Assembly (NCBI GenBank): GCA_937967425.1
Contig: CALBST010000225.1
Coordinates: 1 to 45,374, forward strand
DNA: 45,374 bases
Source: an uncultured Caulobacteraceae bacterium
Lineage (GTDB): Bacteria > Pseudomonadota > Alphaproteobacteria > Caulobacterales > TH1-2
Direction of reading: 5' to 3'
Position 1 is the first letter of the stretch. Every line of letters starts with the position of its first letter. A program made the translations under genes and the position numbers. Below the pieces are notes generated by a model that searched no databases, was not told where the DNA came from, and worked only from the letters and a program-made list of their open reading frames with translations. Positions 30,271 to 39,179 of this stretch are shown piece by piece.

Positions 30271-31742
30271 GCGGCTTTCGCGGCCTCAACGTTCAAGGCC
30301 CCGGCTTCCGGCTGGGGCCTTTTGTTTTGCGGAAGCGCCACGCCTTCGAGCCCAAACAGCGCCTGCAGCGAAGAGTTGAGCGCGGCGGTGTAGGCGTTGA
30401 GGGTGAGCGTCTTGGCGGTGAGCACGCGCCACTCGCGGCCCTGCTCCGCGTAGGCGGCGATGGGCGTTTGATCGGCGGCGATGTCCGGCAGGTTCGGCAC
30501 GAGGCGCCGGAAAAGCGCCAGCGTGTCGGCGCGGGTGAGTTCGGGCGACGCCAAGAAGATTACGTTGACCCGCGCTGCGCTCGAGGCAATGAGATCAAGC
30601 TCCCATTGCACGCCGGCGCCGGTGTTGGGGCACATCACAACGCACTTCGAGGCGTCGACCAGCCCGCGCACCACGTCCTGCCAACCATTGCCGCGCTCAG
30701 GCACGAACACACGCGCCGCGCCCAGCGGCGGCACCGGATCGCGCGGATCGCCGATGGCGATGACGGGGCCGTAGGGCGAACCGTGTTCGAGCAGCATTTC
30801 GTCGAGCGTGCGCGAGCGGCTGATGCCGGCTGGCCAACGCGCGAAGGCGTCGCCGCCTGTGACGGGAAGGCGACGATCATCTTGATTGAAGGAGCGTAGG
30901 AAAACGATGGGCGCGCGCGCATCCCACTCGCGGACGTTTTGATAAAGCGCCGTAGCGCGCGCATCGGCGCGGCATGCGATGATATTGCCGGCGCCGAGAA
31001 GGTTTGCGGCCAGCAAACCGAACATCAGCAACAAGGCGCCGCCAAGAGCGAACGGATTGTCGAACTCAGTCATCGACGCGAACATCGTCGGCAGGATGAG
31101 CAGCATGATCAAGCCGACATTGAGCACCGCAACGCCGAAATAGAGCAGGCTGGCGCGGGTTCGGTTCCTGCCGACATAAGCAAGAAACGCCGGAAGGCCG
31201 AGCTGGCGGCGCAATGTGGTGAGCACGCGCCAGAGCGGCGGACGCCAACCGCGCACCGCAAGAAAATGCGGGCGCGGCGCTGTCATTTGCCACCACGCAT
31301 GGCGCGCTGCTTCGTAGGCAATGGCTGAGCCCAGTATGCCGAGAAGACCGAGCCATGGCGCGTCGCTGAGCGGCAGCCCCATGTCGACGCCGATCAGCAT
31401 AAGCATGCTCGTCAGCGCCCCGCCACCCGCGATGACGACAACGTAAATCGCGAGCGCAAACAGCAGCGCGCCGCTCAGCCGGCGATGCAGCATGTCGGCG
31501 AAGGCGCAGAGCATGCCTATGCCGGCGACAAACACGCCGATAACCACGAGCGCGAGCATGACGCCGAGCGGCACGGTCCAGAGCTGCGCGAAATTGCGAA
31601 ACAGCGCGTAGACGGTTGCGCCCACGAGCGTGAGCATCACGCCGAACACACTCGCCACCCAGTAAGACGCCGCGAAGGCGCGGACGAAGCGATGGCGGAC
31701 ATAGGCGTTGGCGGCGCTGTCGATTGAAGACGCGTTCGTCAT
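30267..31742 (-). CDS. Multi-spanning membrane protein with C-terminal TIR-like soluble domain
   Basis: This encodes 491 residues from the ATG at 31742 (GGGAA eight bases upstream); an ATG at 31766 would add eight residues. About six membrane helices occupy residues 25-270. The last 210 residues are soluble, with alternating beta strands and helices: PIVFLRSFNQDDRRL, GPVIAIGDPRDPVPPLGA, CVVMCPNTGAGVQWELDLIA and VNVIFLASPEL. The order of strands and the Trp-Glu after a Thr/Gly loop resemble TIR or SLOG-like Rossmannoid nucleotide sensors or effectors. That fold is inferred, not proven. Its last codons overlap the clpP stop and carry the clpP terminator. Confidence 0.8.
   Translation of the reverse strand: MTNASSIDSAANAYVRHRFVRAFAASYWVASVFGVMLTLVGATVYALFRNFAQLWTVPLGVMLALVVIGVFVAGIGMLCAFADMLHRRLSGALLFALAIYVVVIAGGGALTSMLMLIGVDMGLPLSDAPWLGLLGILGSAIAYEAARHAWWQMTAPRPHFLAVRGWRPPLWRVLTTLRRQLGLPAFLAYVGRNRTRASLLYFGVAVLNVGLIMLLILPTMFASMTEFDNPFALGGALLLMFGLLAANLLGAGNIIACRADARATALYQNVREWDARAPIVFLRSFNQDDRRLPVTGGDAFARWPAGISRSRTLDEMLLEHGSPYGPVIAIGDPRDPVPPLGAARVFVPERGNGWQDVVRGLVDASKCVVMCPNTGAGVQWELDLIASSAARVNVIFLASPELTRADTLALFRRLVPNLPDIAADQTPIAAYAEQGREWRVLTAKTLTLNAYTAALNSSLQALFGLEGVALPQNKRPQPEAGALNVEAAKAA
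30295..30328 (+). terminator. Terminator of clpP, inside the convergent gene
   Basis: Arms AAGGCCCC and GGGGCCTT with a partly paired GGC-TTCC-GGCT top (30295-30321), then TTGTTTT (30322-30328). It starts 25 bp after the clpP stop and lies in the C-terminal codons of the minus-strand membrane-protein gene. Confidence 0.82.
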
Positions 31743-32015
31743 GGCGAAGCATTCCCAAGTGGACATTCGCCTCTACAGCTGTTCGTGAACGCGCCGTAAC
31801 CGGAACATTGCTTGGCAGACAATGTCGAGCGGCTGGTTCTGACAGAAAAGCAAGGAAAATCGGGGGTTTTTGACTGCATTCGCCAGCGGCGCGCCCAAAT
31901 CTCGCCTTGTGGACAAGTAGAAAGCACGCCGCGTGTCCGCGCGTGCTGCGAGCGGGTCCACCACCTGATGTTTCCAACCACGGCGCGTCGCGCCGCGCGC
32001 TGTAGAGAGACCAAG
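31743..32015. other. Divergent intergenic region between membrane TIR-like gene and SleB-like hydrolase
   Basis: About 270 bp lie between start codons on opposite strands. Frames crossing it have Arg/Cys-rich composition and are not convincing. The stretch around 31845-31880 is A/T-richer than its surroundings and could hold promoters, but no -35/-10 pair is compelling. No repeat is seen. Confidence 0.35.
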
Positions 32016-32948
32016 ATGGCCGCTCGCTGGATCGGACTTTCCCGCTCCCACAAGAAGAATGCGCGCGCGAAGCCGCAGTCGCTCAAGCATTCTCTGCACG
32101 CGCTTGGCGCGGTCGGTGTGCTCGCGCTCGCTGCAGCGATGAATTTTGCGCTCTATCCCGACGCGTTAGCCGAGGTTGTCCGTGGCGAACGGTCGATCAT
32201 CGGATTCGTTCCGCAAGAACCTGCCGGAACCGCGATCTCTGACACAACGCCGGTTGTGCTGAACGAAGCAGAAGTGCGCTTGCTTGCCGCCACCGTATGG
32301 GGCGAAGCCCGCAGCGAAGGCGAAACCGGCATGCGCGCAGTGGCGCACGTCATGGTCAACCGCATCGGGCCACGCTTTGGCGAAGATCTCTCGACCGTGA
32401 TCCTGTCGCCAAAGCAATTCTCTGTATGGAATCGCAACGATCCGAACCGGCGCACCGTGATGAACCTCGCGCGCGATCCGTCGAGTGTTGCGACCGATCC
32501 GGAATGGCTTGTCGCGGATCAGATTGCGCGCGAAGTGCTCAGTGGCCGTTCTGTCGACCCCACTGGCGGCGCCCTCTTCTATCACACGCGCGCCGTGCGC
32601 CCGCGTTGGGCCCGCGTCGGCCAAGGCCGGCAAACCATTGGCCAGCACATTTTCTACGCTGACGTACCCGATCCGGGCGTGCGCGACACGCCGCGGCTCA
32701 TCGATGTGGCGCAGTACTTGGGCCAAGCGATTTCTGGCCCTGAGGCGCATGGCGCCGCGCAACGCGGTCCGCGCGCTGGACGCGTGAACGGCGTGATCCA
32801 GTATGCGCCTGTGGAAGCAGCGGGCCGGCCGCTGCCAAGCGAAAACGAAGTGATTGACGTAAACGCCGCTGCCACGCCGACGATCAATGGCGCGCCGCTG
32901 ATGACGGCGACACCAACCGACACCGCTACCGGCGCCAGCGCGCCGTAG
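32016..32948 (+). CDS. Cell-wall hydrolase of the SleB/Hydrolase_2 family
   Basis: This encodes 310 residues from the ATG at 32016, preceded by AGAGAGA; the longer frame starting at 31812 is not protein-like. The N-terminus is basic with one membrane anchor (about residues 31-50, HALGAVGVLALAAAMNFAL). The catalytic domain has LLAATVWGEARSEGETGM with the active Glu, VAHVMVNRIG, and a FSVWNRNDPNRR block, the hallmarks of SleB-type lytic transglycosylases or amidases that cut peptidoglycan. A Pro/Thr/Ala-rich tail follows. In non-sporulating alphaproteobacteria such proteins act in wall remodelling. Confidence 0.9.
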   Translation: MAARWIGLSRSHKKNARAKPQSLKHSLHALGAVGVLALAAAMNFALYPDALAEVVRGERSIIGFVPQEPAGTAISDTTPVVLNEAEVRLLAATVWGEARSEGETGMRAVAHVMVNRIGPRFGEDLSTVILSPKQFSVWNRNDPNRRTVMNLARDPSSVATDPEWLVADQIAREVLSGRSVDPTGGALFYHTRAVRPRWARVGQGRQTIGQHIFYADVPDPGVRDTPRLIDVAQYLGQAISGPEAHGAAQRGPRAGRVNGVIQYAPVEAAGRPLPSENEVIDVNAAATPTINGAPLMTATPTDTATGASAP

Positions 32949-32957
32949 GCGGCGCCG

Positions 32958-33878
32958 TTACCTCCAGGTCTCGACGAAGTCCGCCAAGTTCGGCAACCAG
33001 TCGACGAGGCCGTGCAGCAGAATGACCAGAAGCAGCGACTTCGTGCGTGCATAGATCAAGCCGAAGGTCAGCCCGATCGGCGAGAGCACGGCGATGGTGT
33101 GCGCGATCACTTGCAGCGGATCGGTGCTCCAGCCGTCGACGCCGGGGCCGCCGCGCATGAAGAGACCAGGCGCGTGCGCAAGGCCGAAGAGCACCGACGT
33201 TACGATCACGCCGGCCCAAGCTGAGTTGAACCAAGCCGTAAGCCGGGTTTGCAGCACGCCGCGGAAGAGGAATTCTTCGGTGACGCCAGCTTCGAGCGTC
33301 ATCCAAATGTAACCAAGCGGCAGCGCCCAGATCATCGTTTCGAACGTGGGTGGGATGCCGGAAATCTCCTTGAGACTCGGCGTGATCACGCAAACGATAG
33401 CGAGGATGATCGCGCCGAGCACAATCAAAGTGCGCCAGAATTTGCGGCCGCTGAGGCCGAGTTGGGTGATGGGTCCAAGCTTGGCGCCCATGAAGATGAG
33501 CAGCAGCGCCGGGAGCACGACGTGAACGACGAGCTTTAGCGCAAGCACCAGACTTTCCTGCTCCGGCCCCGGCGGGAACGCTTGTCGCGCCCAGGTCATG
33601 CCGAAGCCGAGGAAGAGCACGGCGTAGAGTGCGAGATAAATGATCACCGCGCCGCTTTCGATGCGCGGATGCTCGACCTCGATGCGCGGCGCGTTGGCGC
33701 CGCGCGTGAGGAGCCAGGCGATGCCACCGAGGCCCAGGCCAAAAATGGCCATGACGAAGACGCCCGACGTCCAATCGCCGCCGGTCGCGTAGAGGTAGGC
33801 GGTCGAACCGCCCCAAAGCAGTGCGTATGCGAGCGCGGCGATGATCGCCGCGCCTCTCCCCGCGCGTTCGCCAGACAT
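32958..33878 (-). CDS. CPBP-family intramembrane metalloprotease
   Basis: This encodes 306 residues from the ATG at 33878, which has AGGAG nine bases upstream; the ATG at 33944 lies in the petC terminator region and is rejected. About eight membrane helices are visible. The three CPBP (Rce1-like/Abi) motifs are present: TEEFLFRGVLQ with the catalytic Glu pair and Arg, VLFGLAHAP, and LLLVILLHGLVDWLP. Such proteases cleave prenylated or membrane peptides, and some bacterial members confer immunity to bacteriocins. No bacteriocin gene is nearby, so its role here is unknown. Confidence 0.9.
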   Translation of the reverse strand: MSGERAGRGAAIIAALAYALLWGGSTAYLYATGGDWTSGVFVMAIFGLGLGGIAWLLTRGANAPRIEVEHPRIESGAVIIYLALYAVLFLGFGMTWARQAFPPGPEQESLVLALKLVVHVVLPALLLIFMGAKLGPITQLGLSGRKFWRTLIVLGAIILAIVCVITPSLKEISGIPPTFETMIWALPLGYIWMTLEAGVTEEFLFRGVLQTRLTAWFNSAWAGVIVTSVLFGLAHAPGLFMRGGPGVDGWSTDPLQVIAHTIAVLSPIGLTFGLIYARTKSLLLVILLHGLVDWLPNLADFVETWR

Positions 33879-33911
33879 GGCCGAGTTCTCCTGTCTCGGC
33901 TCGTAGATGCG

Positions 33912-33941
33912 AAAACGGGGCGCGCTGGATGCGCACCCCGT
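33912..33941 (-). terminator. Terminator of the petABC operon
   Basis: Read on the minus strand: an 11-bp stem ACGGGGTGCGC / GCGCGCCCCGT with one G-U pair and a 5-nt loop, then a short T run (33914-33912). It lies 28 bp after the petC stop. Confidence 0.85.
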
Positions 33942-33968
33942 CATATCGCTTGAACCTTGACTCGGAGC

Positions 33969-34814
33969 TTAGTGGCTCTCGCCGCGCCAGACTTGCTTGT
34001 AGGAGAGGTAGAGCAAGCCGGCCAGCGCCAGCAGGAACGCGAGCACCACGATGCCGAGGCGTTTGCGCTCTTCCATGTGCGGATCGGCGGCCCATTGCAG
34101 GAACGTCGCTACGTCGGTGGCGTACTGCTCGACAGTCTGCGGCGTTTCCGGATCGGAATACGGCACCGCGCCTTCCGCAAGCGGCGGCGCCATGGCGAGC
34201 CAGCCCCCCGGGAAATAGGGGTTGTGGTGCAGCGTGCCTTTGGTTTCGCCGTCATAGCCCATCAGCAGCGAGCGGATGTAACGCGCGCCACCGTGGCGGG
34301 CTGAGGTGATGACCGAAAGATCAGGCGGCGGCGCGCCGCCGTTCGACGCGGCAGCGGCGATCTGGTTCGGGAACGGACGGCGGAAACGATCCGAGATGCG
34401 GCCCGGACGATCGGTAGGTTGGCCTGAGTTCGGATCGATGTCGCTAATGGTGACGCCGGCGGCGATCGCACGAACGTAAGGGTTGTCCGTCACTTGAACA
34501 AACCTGCCGCCGTGATCGGGCTTGCCGATGTGCGGGGCCATTTCACCAGTTTCGTGATCGCGAACCATGTAAAGCGCGAACGGGCCGCCCTTCTCGCCAA
34601 GATGGCGATACGAGAGGTGATCCATCGAGTGACAGTTCGCGCAGACCTGTTGGTAGACCTGGAAGCCGCGTTGCACGGCGGCCATATCGTATGACCCGAC
34701 CGGACTCAGGAACGAGAACGGATACTCTTCTGGCTCTTCGCCGTGAACGGCGGCGAAAGCCACGCCAACTCCGGCGACGATCAGCGCCGCGGCGGCGGTA
34801 AGTGCGCGCAACAT
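33969..34814 (-). CDS. petC: Cytochrome c1 of the bc1 complex
   Basis: This encodes 281 residues with a signal sequence ending near AFAAVHG. Haem c binds at CANCH in the QQVCANCHSMDHLSYRHLG block. The axial Met is expected in GGWLAMAPPLAEG. Conserved PN.Y.PGG-type sequence (NPYFPGGW) precedes it. A C-terminal helix (about 253-272) anchors the protein with a short basic tail (YKQVWRGESH) in the cytoplasm. It passes electrons from the Rieske centre to a soluble or membrane cytochrome c. Its ATG overlaps the petB stop by one base (TAATG). Confidence 0.96.
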   Translation of the reverse strand: MLRALTAAAALIVAGVGVAFAAVHGEEPEEYPFSFLSPVGSYDMAAVQRGFQVYQQVCANCHSMDHLSYRHLGEKGGPFALYMVRDHETGEMAPHIGKPDHGGRFVQVTDNPYVRAIAAGVTISDIDPNSGQPTDRPGRISDRFRRPFPNQIAAAASNGGAPPPDLSVITSARHGGARYIRSLLMGYDGETKGTLHHNPYFPGGWLAMAPPLAEGAVPYSDPETPQTVEQYATDVATFLQWAADPHMEERKRLGIVVLAFLLALAGLLYLSYKQVWRGESH

Positions 34815-36412
34815 TACGATGCTCCCTGCGCTTCGCCGCCAGTGACGGGTTTAGCGATGGTGTCCGGCACGCGCTCAGGCCGCTCACGCAGGCCGAGGAT
34901 CGGCAGGATCACAAGGAAGAAGAGGAAGTAGTAGAGCGTCAGAACCTGCGAGAAGTTCGTGACGGTGAAGGCCGGCGGGAAGCTGCGCTGAACCGTATAG
35001 AACGGCGCGGCCTGACCAACTTCTTCCTTCACTTCGCCAATCGCGGTTTCGAGCTCATCGGCGGTTTCGGCTTGGACGGTGCGCGTGCGCACTTCGCCGC
35101 CGGTGACGCTTCGGGCGACGCCCGTAGTCGCGCCGGTGCGGGTCACCGCCGTCATCGTCGCGCCGCTCGAACGGAGCTCGGCCTGCGCGTCGTTGGAAGC
35201 TTCCTCCCAATTGTCCGCGCCGCTGGCTTCGACCGGCCGCTCGCTGACTTGGCCGCCTTCGACCCAGCTCAGCGTCGCTTGGAACTGACCAGCCTTCAGC
35301 AGGATATTGCCGGGGTTTTGACCACCGCACCAACCGAGGAAGATGCAGACGATCACGAAGATGACGAAGAACTGGCGCGCGATCGGGCGATAGCGCATCG
35401 AGCGCACGCGCGAGGTGTCGAGCCACGGCAGAAGGAACAGAATGCCGATCGAGGCGAACATCGCCAGCACGCCGGCAAGCTTCGAATCGATCGGCCCGAT
35501 GTTGAAATCGAACGCGCGCAGGATCGCGTAGAACGGCAGCAGGTACCATTCCGGCACGATTTCCGGCGGCGTCTTCAGCGGGTCAGCCGGGATGAAGTTG
35601 TCGGCGTGGCCGAGCGCATCCGGCATGTAGAAGACGAAGACCGCGAACAGGATCACGAAGAGCGTCGTCGCGAACAGATCCTTGATTGTCGCGTGCGGCG
35701 TGAACGGCACCGTATCGGCCTTCGACTTCACATCGACGCCAACGGGATTGTTCTGCCCTGCTTCGTGCAGCGCCCATACGTGGAGGCCGACAACGCCGGC
35801 GATCACGAACGGCAGCAGATAGTGCAGCGAGAAGAAGCGGTTGATCGTCGGCTGGTCGACCGAGAAGCCGCCCATCAGCCAATTCTTGATGCTCTCGCCG
35901 ACCAGAGGCAGCGCGCCCAAGAGGTTGGTGATGACGGTTGCGCCCCAGAACGACATCTGGCCCCACGGCAGCGTGTAGCCAAGGAAGCCGGTGGCGACCA
36001 TGAGCAGGTAGATCACGCAGCCCAAAATCCAAAGCAGTTCGCGCGGGGCCTTGTAGGAGCCGTAATAGAGACCGCGGAACATGTGGATGTAGACGGCGAG
36101 GAAGAACATCGAGGCGCCGACGGCGTGGATGTTCTGAATGAGCCAGCCGAACGGCACGTCGCGCTCAATGCGCTGCACCGAGGCGAACGCCATGTTGATG
36201 TGCGGCACATAATGCATTGCCAGCACGATGCCGGTGACGATCTGCACGACCAGGCAGAGCGTCAGCATGGCGCCGAACGTCCACCAATAATTGAGGTTTC
36301 GCGGCGTCGGGTAAGCGACGAAGCTGTCGTGCGCCAACCGGATGATCGGCAGACGCCGATCGAGCCAGCGCGTGATGCCGGATTTCGGCTCGTAGGTGGA
36401 AGGTCCGCTCAC
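34814..36412 (-). CDS. petB: Cytochrome b of the bc1 complex with a large periplasmic insertion
   Basis: This encodes 532 residues against about 400-440 in most bacterial homologues. It carries haems bL and bH through His pairs in helices B and D ([21 protein letters not shown] and the [10 protein letters not shown]...HVWALH region) and the Qo-site PEWY motif at 287-290. Eight membrane helices are visible. The extra length is a loop between helices G and H, about residues 373-485. This loop is Ala/Thr/Glu-rich and contains [15 protein letters not shown] and a VKEEVGQ helix. With the standard topology it lies on the periplasmic side beside the Rieske head and cytochrome c1. The rest of the sequence is normal. 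Confidence 0.96.
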   Translation of the reverse strand: MSGPSTYEPKSGITRWLDRRLPIIRLAHDSFVAYPTPRNLNYWWTFGAMLTLCLVVQIVTGIVLAMHYVPHINMAFASVQRIERDVPFGWLIQNIHAVGASMFFLAVYIHMFRGLYYGSYKAPRELLWILGCVIYLLMVATGFLGYTLPWGQMSFWGATVITNLLGALPLVGESIKNWLMGGFSVDQPTINRFFSLHYLLPFVIAGVVGLHVWALHEAGQNNPVGVDVKSKADTVPFTPHATIKDLFATTLFVILFAVFVFYMPDALGHADNFIPADPLKTPPEIVPEWYLLPFYAILRAFDFNIGPIDSKLAGVLAMFASIGILFLLPWLDTSRVRSMRYRPIARQFFVIFVIVCIFLGWCGGQNPGNILLKAGQFQATLSWVEGGQVSERPVEASGADNWEEASNDAQAELRSSGATMTAVTRTGATTGVARSVTGGEVRTRTVQAETADELETAIGEVKEEVGQAAPFYTVQRSFPPAFTVTNFSQVLTLYYFLFFLVILPILGLRERPERVPDTIAKPVTGGEAQGAS

Positions 36413-36427
36413 TTAGCGCTCCAAACT

Positions 36428-36982
36428 TTAGCCGATGCGAATGGCGGTCGGGCCGGTGAAGAGGTACGGCGCGACGAGGAGGTTGGCCGGGGCCGGGCCA
36501 CGGCGAATACGGCCGGACGTGTCGTAATCCGAACCGTGGCACGGGCAGAACCAGCCGCCGTACGACGAGCCATCGACGAAGGTGGGCACGCAGCCCAGGT
36601 GCGTGCAGCTGGCTTGCAGCACGATCCACTCAGGACGCCCGGCTTCGCCGTTTTCTTGAACGAGACGTTCGGCGTCGGTTTGCGGATCTTTCAGCGTCGC
36701 GAAGTCGTCGCGCTGCGCTGAAGCAATTTCCGCCGCCGTACGGTGACGCACAAACACCGGCTTGCCTTGCCACATGACTTTGATCTGCTGGCCTTCCGGC
36801 ACCGCAGAGAGATCGACTTCCGTCGTCGACAAGGCGAGCGTGTCGGCGGCGGGATTCATCTGCGCGATGAACGGCCAGATCGTTGCCGCAACGCCGACGG
36901 TCGCGACCGATGCGCCGGCAATGTAAATGAAGTCGCGCCGGGTGGTCTCACCTTCATGCGCGCTAGGTGCTGCTTCAGCCAC
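36428..36982 (-). CDS. petA: Rieske iron-sulfur protein of the bc1 complex
   Basis: This encodes 184 residues. The twin-arginine-type N-terminus (TTRRDFIYIAG) and following helix anchor the protein and send it through Tat. The 2Fe-2S ligands are in CTHLGC and CPCHGSDYD, with the flanking loop Cys pair that forms the stabilising disulfide. It moves electrons from ubiquinol at Qo to cytochrome c1. It is the first gene of petA-petB-petC, 15 bp ahead of petB. The divergent trmL starts 134 bp away. Confidence 0.96.
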   Translation of the reverse strand: MAEAAPSAHEGETTRRDFIYIAGASVATVGVAATIWPFIAQMNPAADTLALSTTEVDLSAVPEGQQIKVMWQGKPVFVRHRTAAEIASAQRDDFATLKDPQTDAERLVQENGEAGRPEWIVLQASCTHLGCVPTFVDGSSYGGWFCPCHGSDYDTSGRIRRGPAPANLLVAPYLFTGPTAIRIG

Positions 36983-37116
36983 TGCTGATGATCTCCCGGC
37001 CTTGGTTCGCCGGTGAAGCTAGGATAATCCGGGACTGCCAGCGCGCGGCGGCTCGCCGCAGGCGCACGACCGATTTCCCCGATTCAACCCCGATTCTCCG
37101 GCGTGGAGGCCATAAC

Positions 37117-37581
37117 GTGCGGCTCGCCCTCTATCAACCTGACATCCCGCAAAATCTCGGCGCGGCACTTCGCCTCTCTGCCTGCTTGGGCGTGGGCTTG
37201 GACGTGATCGAACCATGCGGCTTTCCCCTGACGGACGCGTCGATGAAACGGGCGGCGCTCGACTATGGGGACAAAGCGCAGGTCGCGCGGCATAGCTCCT
37301 TGCGGGCATTCCAATCGGCGCCGGAACGGAAGGACGGACGCCTCGTATTGGTGGAAACAGACGGGGCCGTGAGCTTTCAGGACTTCACGTTTTCCACAGG
37401 CGACACCTTGGTGCTTGGACGCGAAAGCGCCGGCTCATCCGGGGAGCTTTACGCCGCGGCGCAGGCCAGCGTGCGGGTGCCGATGGTGCGCGGCTTGCGC
37501 TCGCTCAATGTGATCACTGCCGCGACTGTGGTGTTGACTGAAGCCATGCGGCAGACCGGGGCTTGGGAGAAATTGACGTGA
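37117..37581 (+). CDS. trmL: tRNA (cytidine/uridine-34 2'-O)-methyltransferase
   Basis: This encodes 154 residues from a GTG at 37117, with GGAGG seven bases upstream; the open frame further 5' is not protein-like. TrmL is a small SPOUT methyltransferase that modifies the wobble base of tRNA-Leu. Family motifs are [35 protein letters not shown] and the knot region [20 protein letters not shown], where the SPOUT trefoil knot binds S-adenosylmethionine. The typical IP-rich wording is slightly altered ([14 protein letters not shown]), still within family range. Its stop overlaps the hemF GTG. Confidence 0.93.
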   Translation: MRLALYQPDIPQNLGAALRLSACLGVGLDVIEPCGFPLTDASMKRAALDYGDKAQVARHSSLRAFQSAPERKDGRLVLVETDGAVSFQDFTFSTGDTLVLGRESAGSSGELYAAAQASVRVPMVRGLRSLNVITAATVVLTEAMRQTGAWEKLT

Positions 37582-38447
37582 GCGAAGAGCGCAAGGCGCG
37601 GGCAAAGGCTTGGTTCGAAGAGCTGCGGGATCAGATCTGCGCGGCGTTCGAGGCGCTGGAGGATGAGGCGCCGGCGGCGCTCTATCCGGGCGAGCCCGGC
37701 CGGTTTGTGAAGACCCCGTGGCGGCGGGGCGATGGCAGCGCCGATCAGGGCGGCGGTGTCGCCGGCATGATGCGGGGGCGGTTCTTCGAGAAGGTCGGCG
37801 TGCATGTGAGCACGGTGTACGGCGAGTTCTCACCCGAGTTCGCGAAGAACGTGAAGGGCGCGGCGGACGATCCGCGCTTTTGGGCGAGCGGCATTTCGCT
37901 GATCGCGCACCTGCGCAATCCGCACTGCCCCGCCGCGCACATGAACACGCGCCACATCACGACGACGGAATGGTGGTTCGGCGGCGGCGGCGATTTGAAC
38001 CCGACGCAGGCTTATCAGCGCGATGAGGCGAGCGCGGACGCGCAGGCGTTTCACGCGCCGTACCGCGATGCCTGCGAGAAGCACGAAGCCGGGCTTTACG
38101 CGCGCTACAAGAAATGGGCGGACGAGTATTTCTGGCTGCCGCATCGCAACGAGCCACGCGGCGTCGGCGGCATTTTCTACGATCACCACAACAGCGGCGA
38201 CTGGGAGCGCGACTTCGCGTTCACGCAGGATGTCGGGCGCGCATTTCTGGCTGGCTACATGCCGCTGCTGCGCAAGCACATGGCGACGCCATGGAGCGAG
38301 GCGGACCGCGATGAACAACTCGTACAGCGCGGGCGCTATGTGGAGTTCAACCTGCTCTACGACCGCGGCACGACGTTCGGGCTGAAAACGGGCGGGAACG
38401 TCGAGAGCATTCTGAGTTCAATGCCGCCGGTGGCGAAGTGGCCATGA
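37578..38447 (+). CDS. hemF: Coproporphyrinogen III oxidase, oxygen-dependent
   Basis: This encodes 289 residues from a GTG overlapping the trmL stop (GTGA), with GGGAG eight bases upstream. An ATG at 37563 is possible but less well placed. The enzyme uses O2 to decarboxylate coproporphyrinogen III to protoporphyrinogen IX. Typical blocks are [15 protein letters not shown] [12 protein letters not shown], the [13 protein letters not shown] block, [30 protein letters not shown] and [18 protein letters not shown]. Haem made here could serve the neighbouring petABC cytochromes, although the two are divergently transcribed. Confidence 0.96.
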   Translation: MSEERKARAKAWFEELRDQICAAFEALEDEAPAALYPGEPGRFVKTPWRRGDGSADQGGGVAGMMRGRFFEKVGVHVSTVYGEFSPEFAKNVKGAADDPRFWASGISLIAHLRNPHCPAAHMNTRHITTTEWWFGGGGDLNPTQAYQRDEASADAQAFHAPYRDACEKHEAGLYARYKKWADEYFWLPHRNEPRGVGGIFYDHHNSGDWERDFAFTQDVGRAFLAGYMPLLRKHMATPWSEADRDEQLVQRGRYVEFNLLYDRGTTFGLKTGGNVESILSSMPPVAKWP

Positions 38448-38451
38448 GCCG

Positions 38452-38838
38452 TCAGCGTGGCTGCACGTTTTCGCCCAGCCACGCTGCGAACTCGGCTTCG
38501 CCGATTTCGCTGGCGGCGAGGGCAAGCGTCTGCAGCGTGGCATCGACTTCGTTTGCTGTGAATCGATGACCATTGAGTTCCAGGAAGAACACCGCCGTCA
38601 TGAACGCCGTGCGCTTGTTGCCGTCGACGAAGGGATGGTTGCGCACGATGCCAAACGCATAGGCGGCCGCAAGAGCCGCGGCATCGCCCTCGCCATATGC
38701 GAACAGGTTCTGTGGCCGCGCCAAAGCCGAGTCGAGCAGCCCGATATCGCGAACGCCTGAGGCGCCGCCATGCGCGGCGAGCGCCTCATCGTGTGCGGCC
38801 AGCACGATGCGACGCTCGACCCAAATTCGAGACTTCAC
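38452..38838 (-). CDS. doc: Doc-type (Fic fold) toxin
   Basis: This encodes 128 residues. The Fic-fold motif is HPFVDGNKRTAF at residues 68-79. The Lys at position 75 in place of the usual Gly marks the Doc branch, whose founding member inactivates EF-Tu by phosphorylation. Other landmarks are GVRDIGLLDSALARPQN and a C-terminal helix with EAEFAAWLGENV. Its start overlaps the antitoxin stop by four bases (ATGA), the standard antitoxin-first order. The 3' end is 4 bp from the convergent hemF stop. Confidence 0.93.
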   Translation of the reverse strand: MKSRIWVERRIVLAAHDEALAAHGGASGVRDIGLLDSALARPQNLFAYGEGDAAALAAAYAFGIVRNHPFVDGNKRTAFMTAVFFLELNGHRFTANEVDATLQTLALAASEIGEAEFAAWLGENVQPR

Positions 38839-39143
38839 TTAGCCAGCTCACGCAACGTGTTGCGGTAGCGGCGCATGATGTCGCGCATGATTTCCATCTG
38901 GCGCGCGAACTCGGCATCGCCGCCAGTCAGCGCCACGCCGTCCGGCGTTTCGCTGACGCTGAGTTCGTCGCCCTCGCCGACACGCAGCTTTGCCAGCACG
39001 TCCTTAGGCAGAACGACGCCCAGGGAGTTGCCGATCTTGCGGACCTTGAGGGTGCGGCCGGACGACTTCGCGGCGGGCTTATCCGCTTCGAAAGGGGCCC
39101 CTTCGGTGTCGCTGACGCCGGGCTTTTTGGTTTCATCAGTCAT
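38835..39143 (-). CDS. AbrB/MazE-type antitoxin
   Basis: This encodes 102 residues. A swapped-hairpin AbrB domain is centred on residues 30-72 with TLKVRKIGNSLGVVLPKDVLAKL and GDELSVSETPDGVALT, the common LxKxGNSxGVxLP form. It is preceded by an acidic, disordered N-terminus of about 28 residues. The C-terminal helix (FARQMEIMRDIMRRYRNTLREL) probably wraps the Doc toxin. AbrB antitoxins bind their own promoter as dimers. Tandem GTTATAAC palindromes lie directly upstream. Confidence 0.9.
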   Translation of the reverse strand: MTDETKKPGVSDTEGAPFEADKPAAKSSGRTLKVRKIGNSLGVVLPKDVLAKLRVGEGDELSVSETPDGVALTGGDAEFARQMEIMRDIMRRYRNTLRELAK

Positions 39144-39156
39144 GGCGCGATCAATC

Positions 39157-39179
39157 TAAGTTATAACGTAAGTTATAAC
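39157..39179. promoter_or_regulatory. Candidate operator of the toxin-antitoxin operon
   Basis: TAAGTTATAAC occurs twice in direct repeat (39157-39167 and 39169-39179) with a 12-bp period. Each copy contains the perfect palindrome GTTATAAC. The site is A/T-rich, 14 bp upstream of the antitoxin ATG and about 43 bp from the divergent acyltransferase start, so it could affect both genes. Confidence 0.75.

Noticed and set aside
34802..36721. A 639-codon open frame on the plus strand across petB
   Set aside because: It is antisense to cytochrome b and petA, rich in Arg, His and Glu with no domain pattern, and arises from high third-position GC. The minus-strand genes have clear haem and PEWY motifs.
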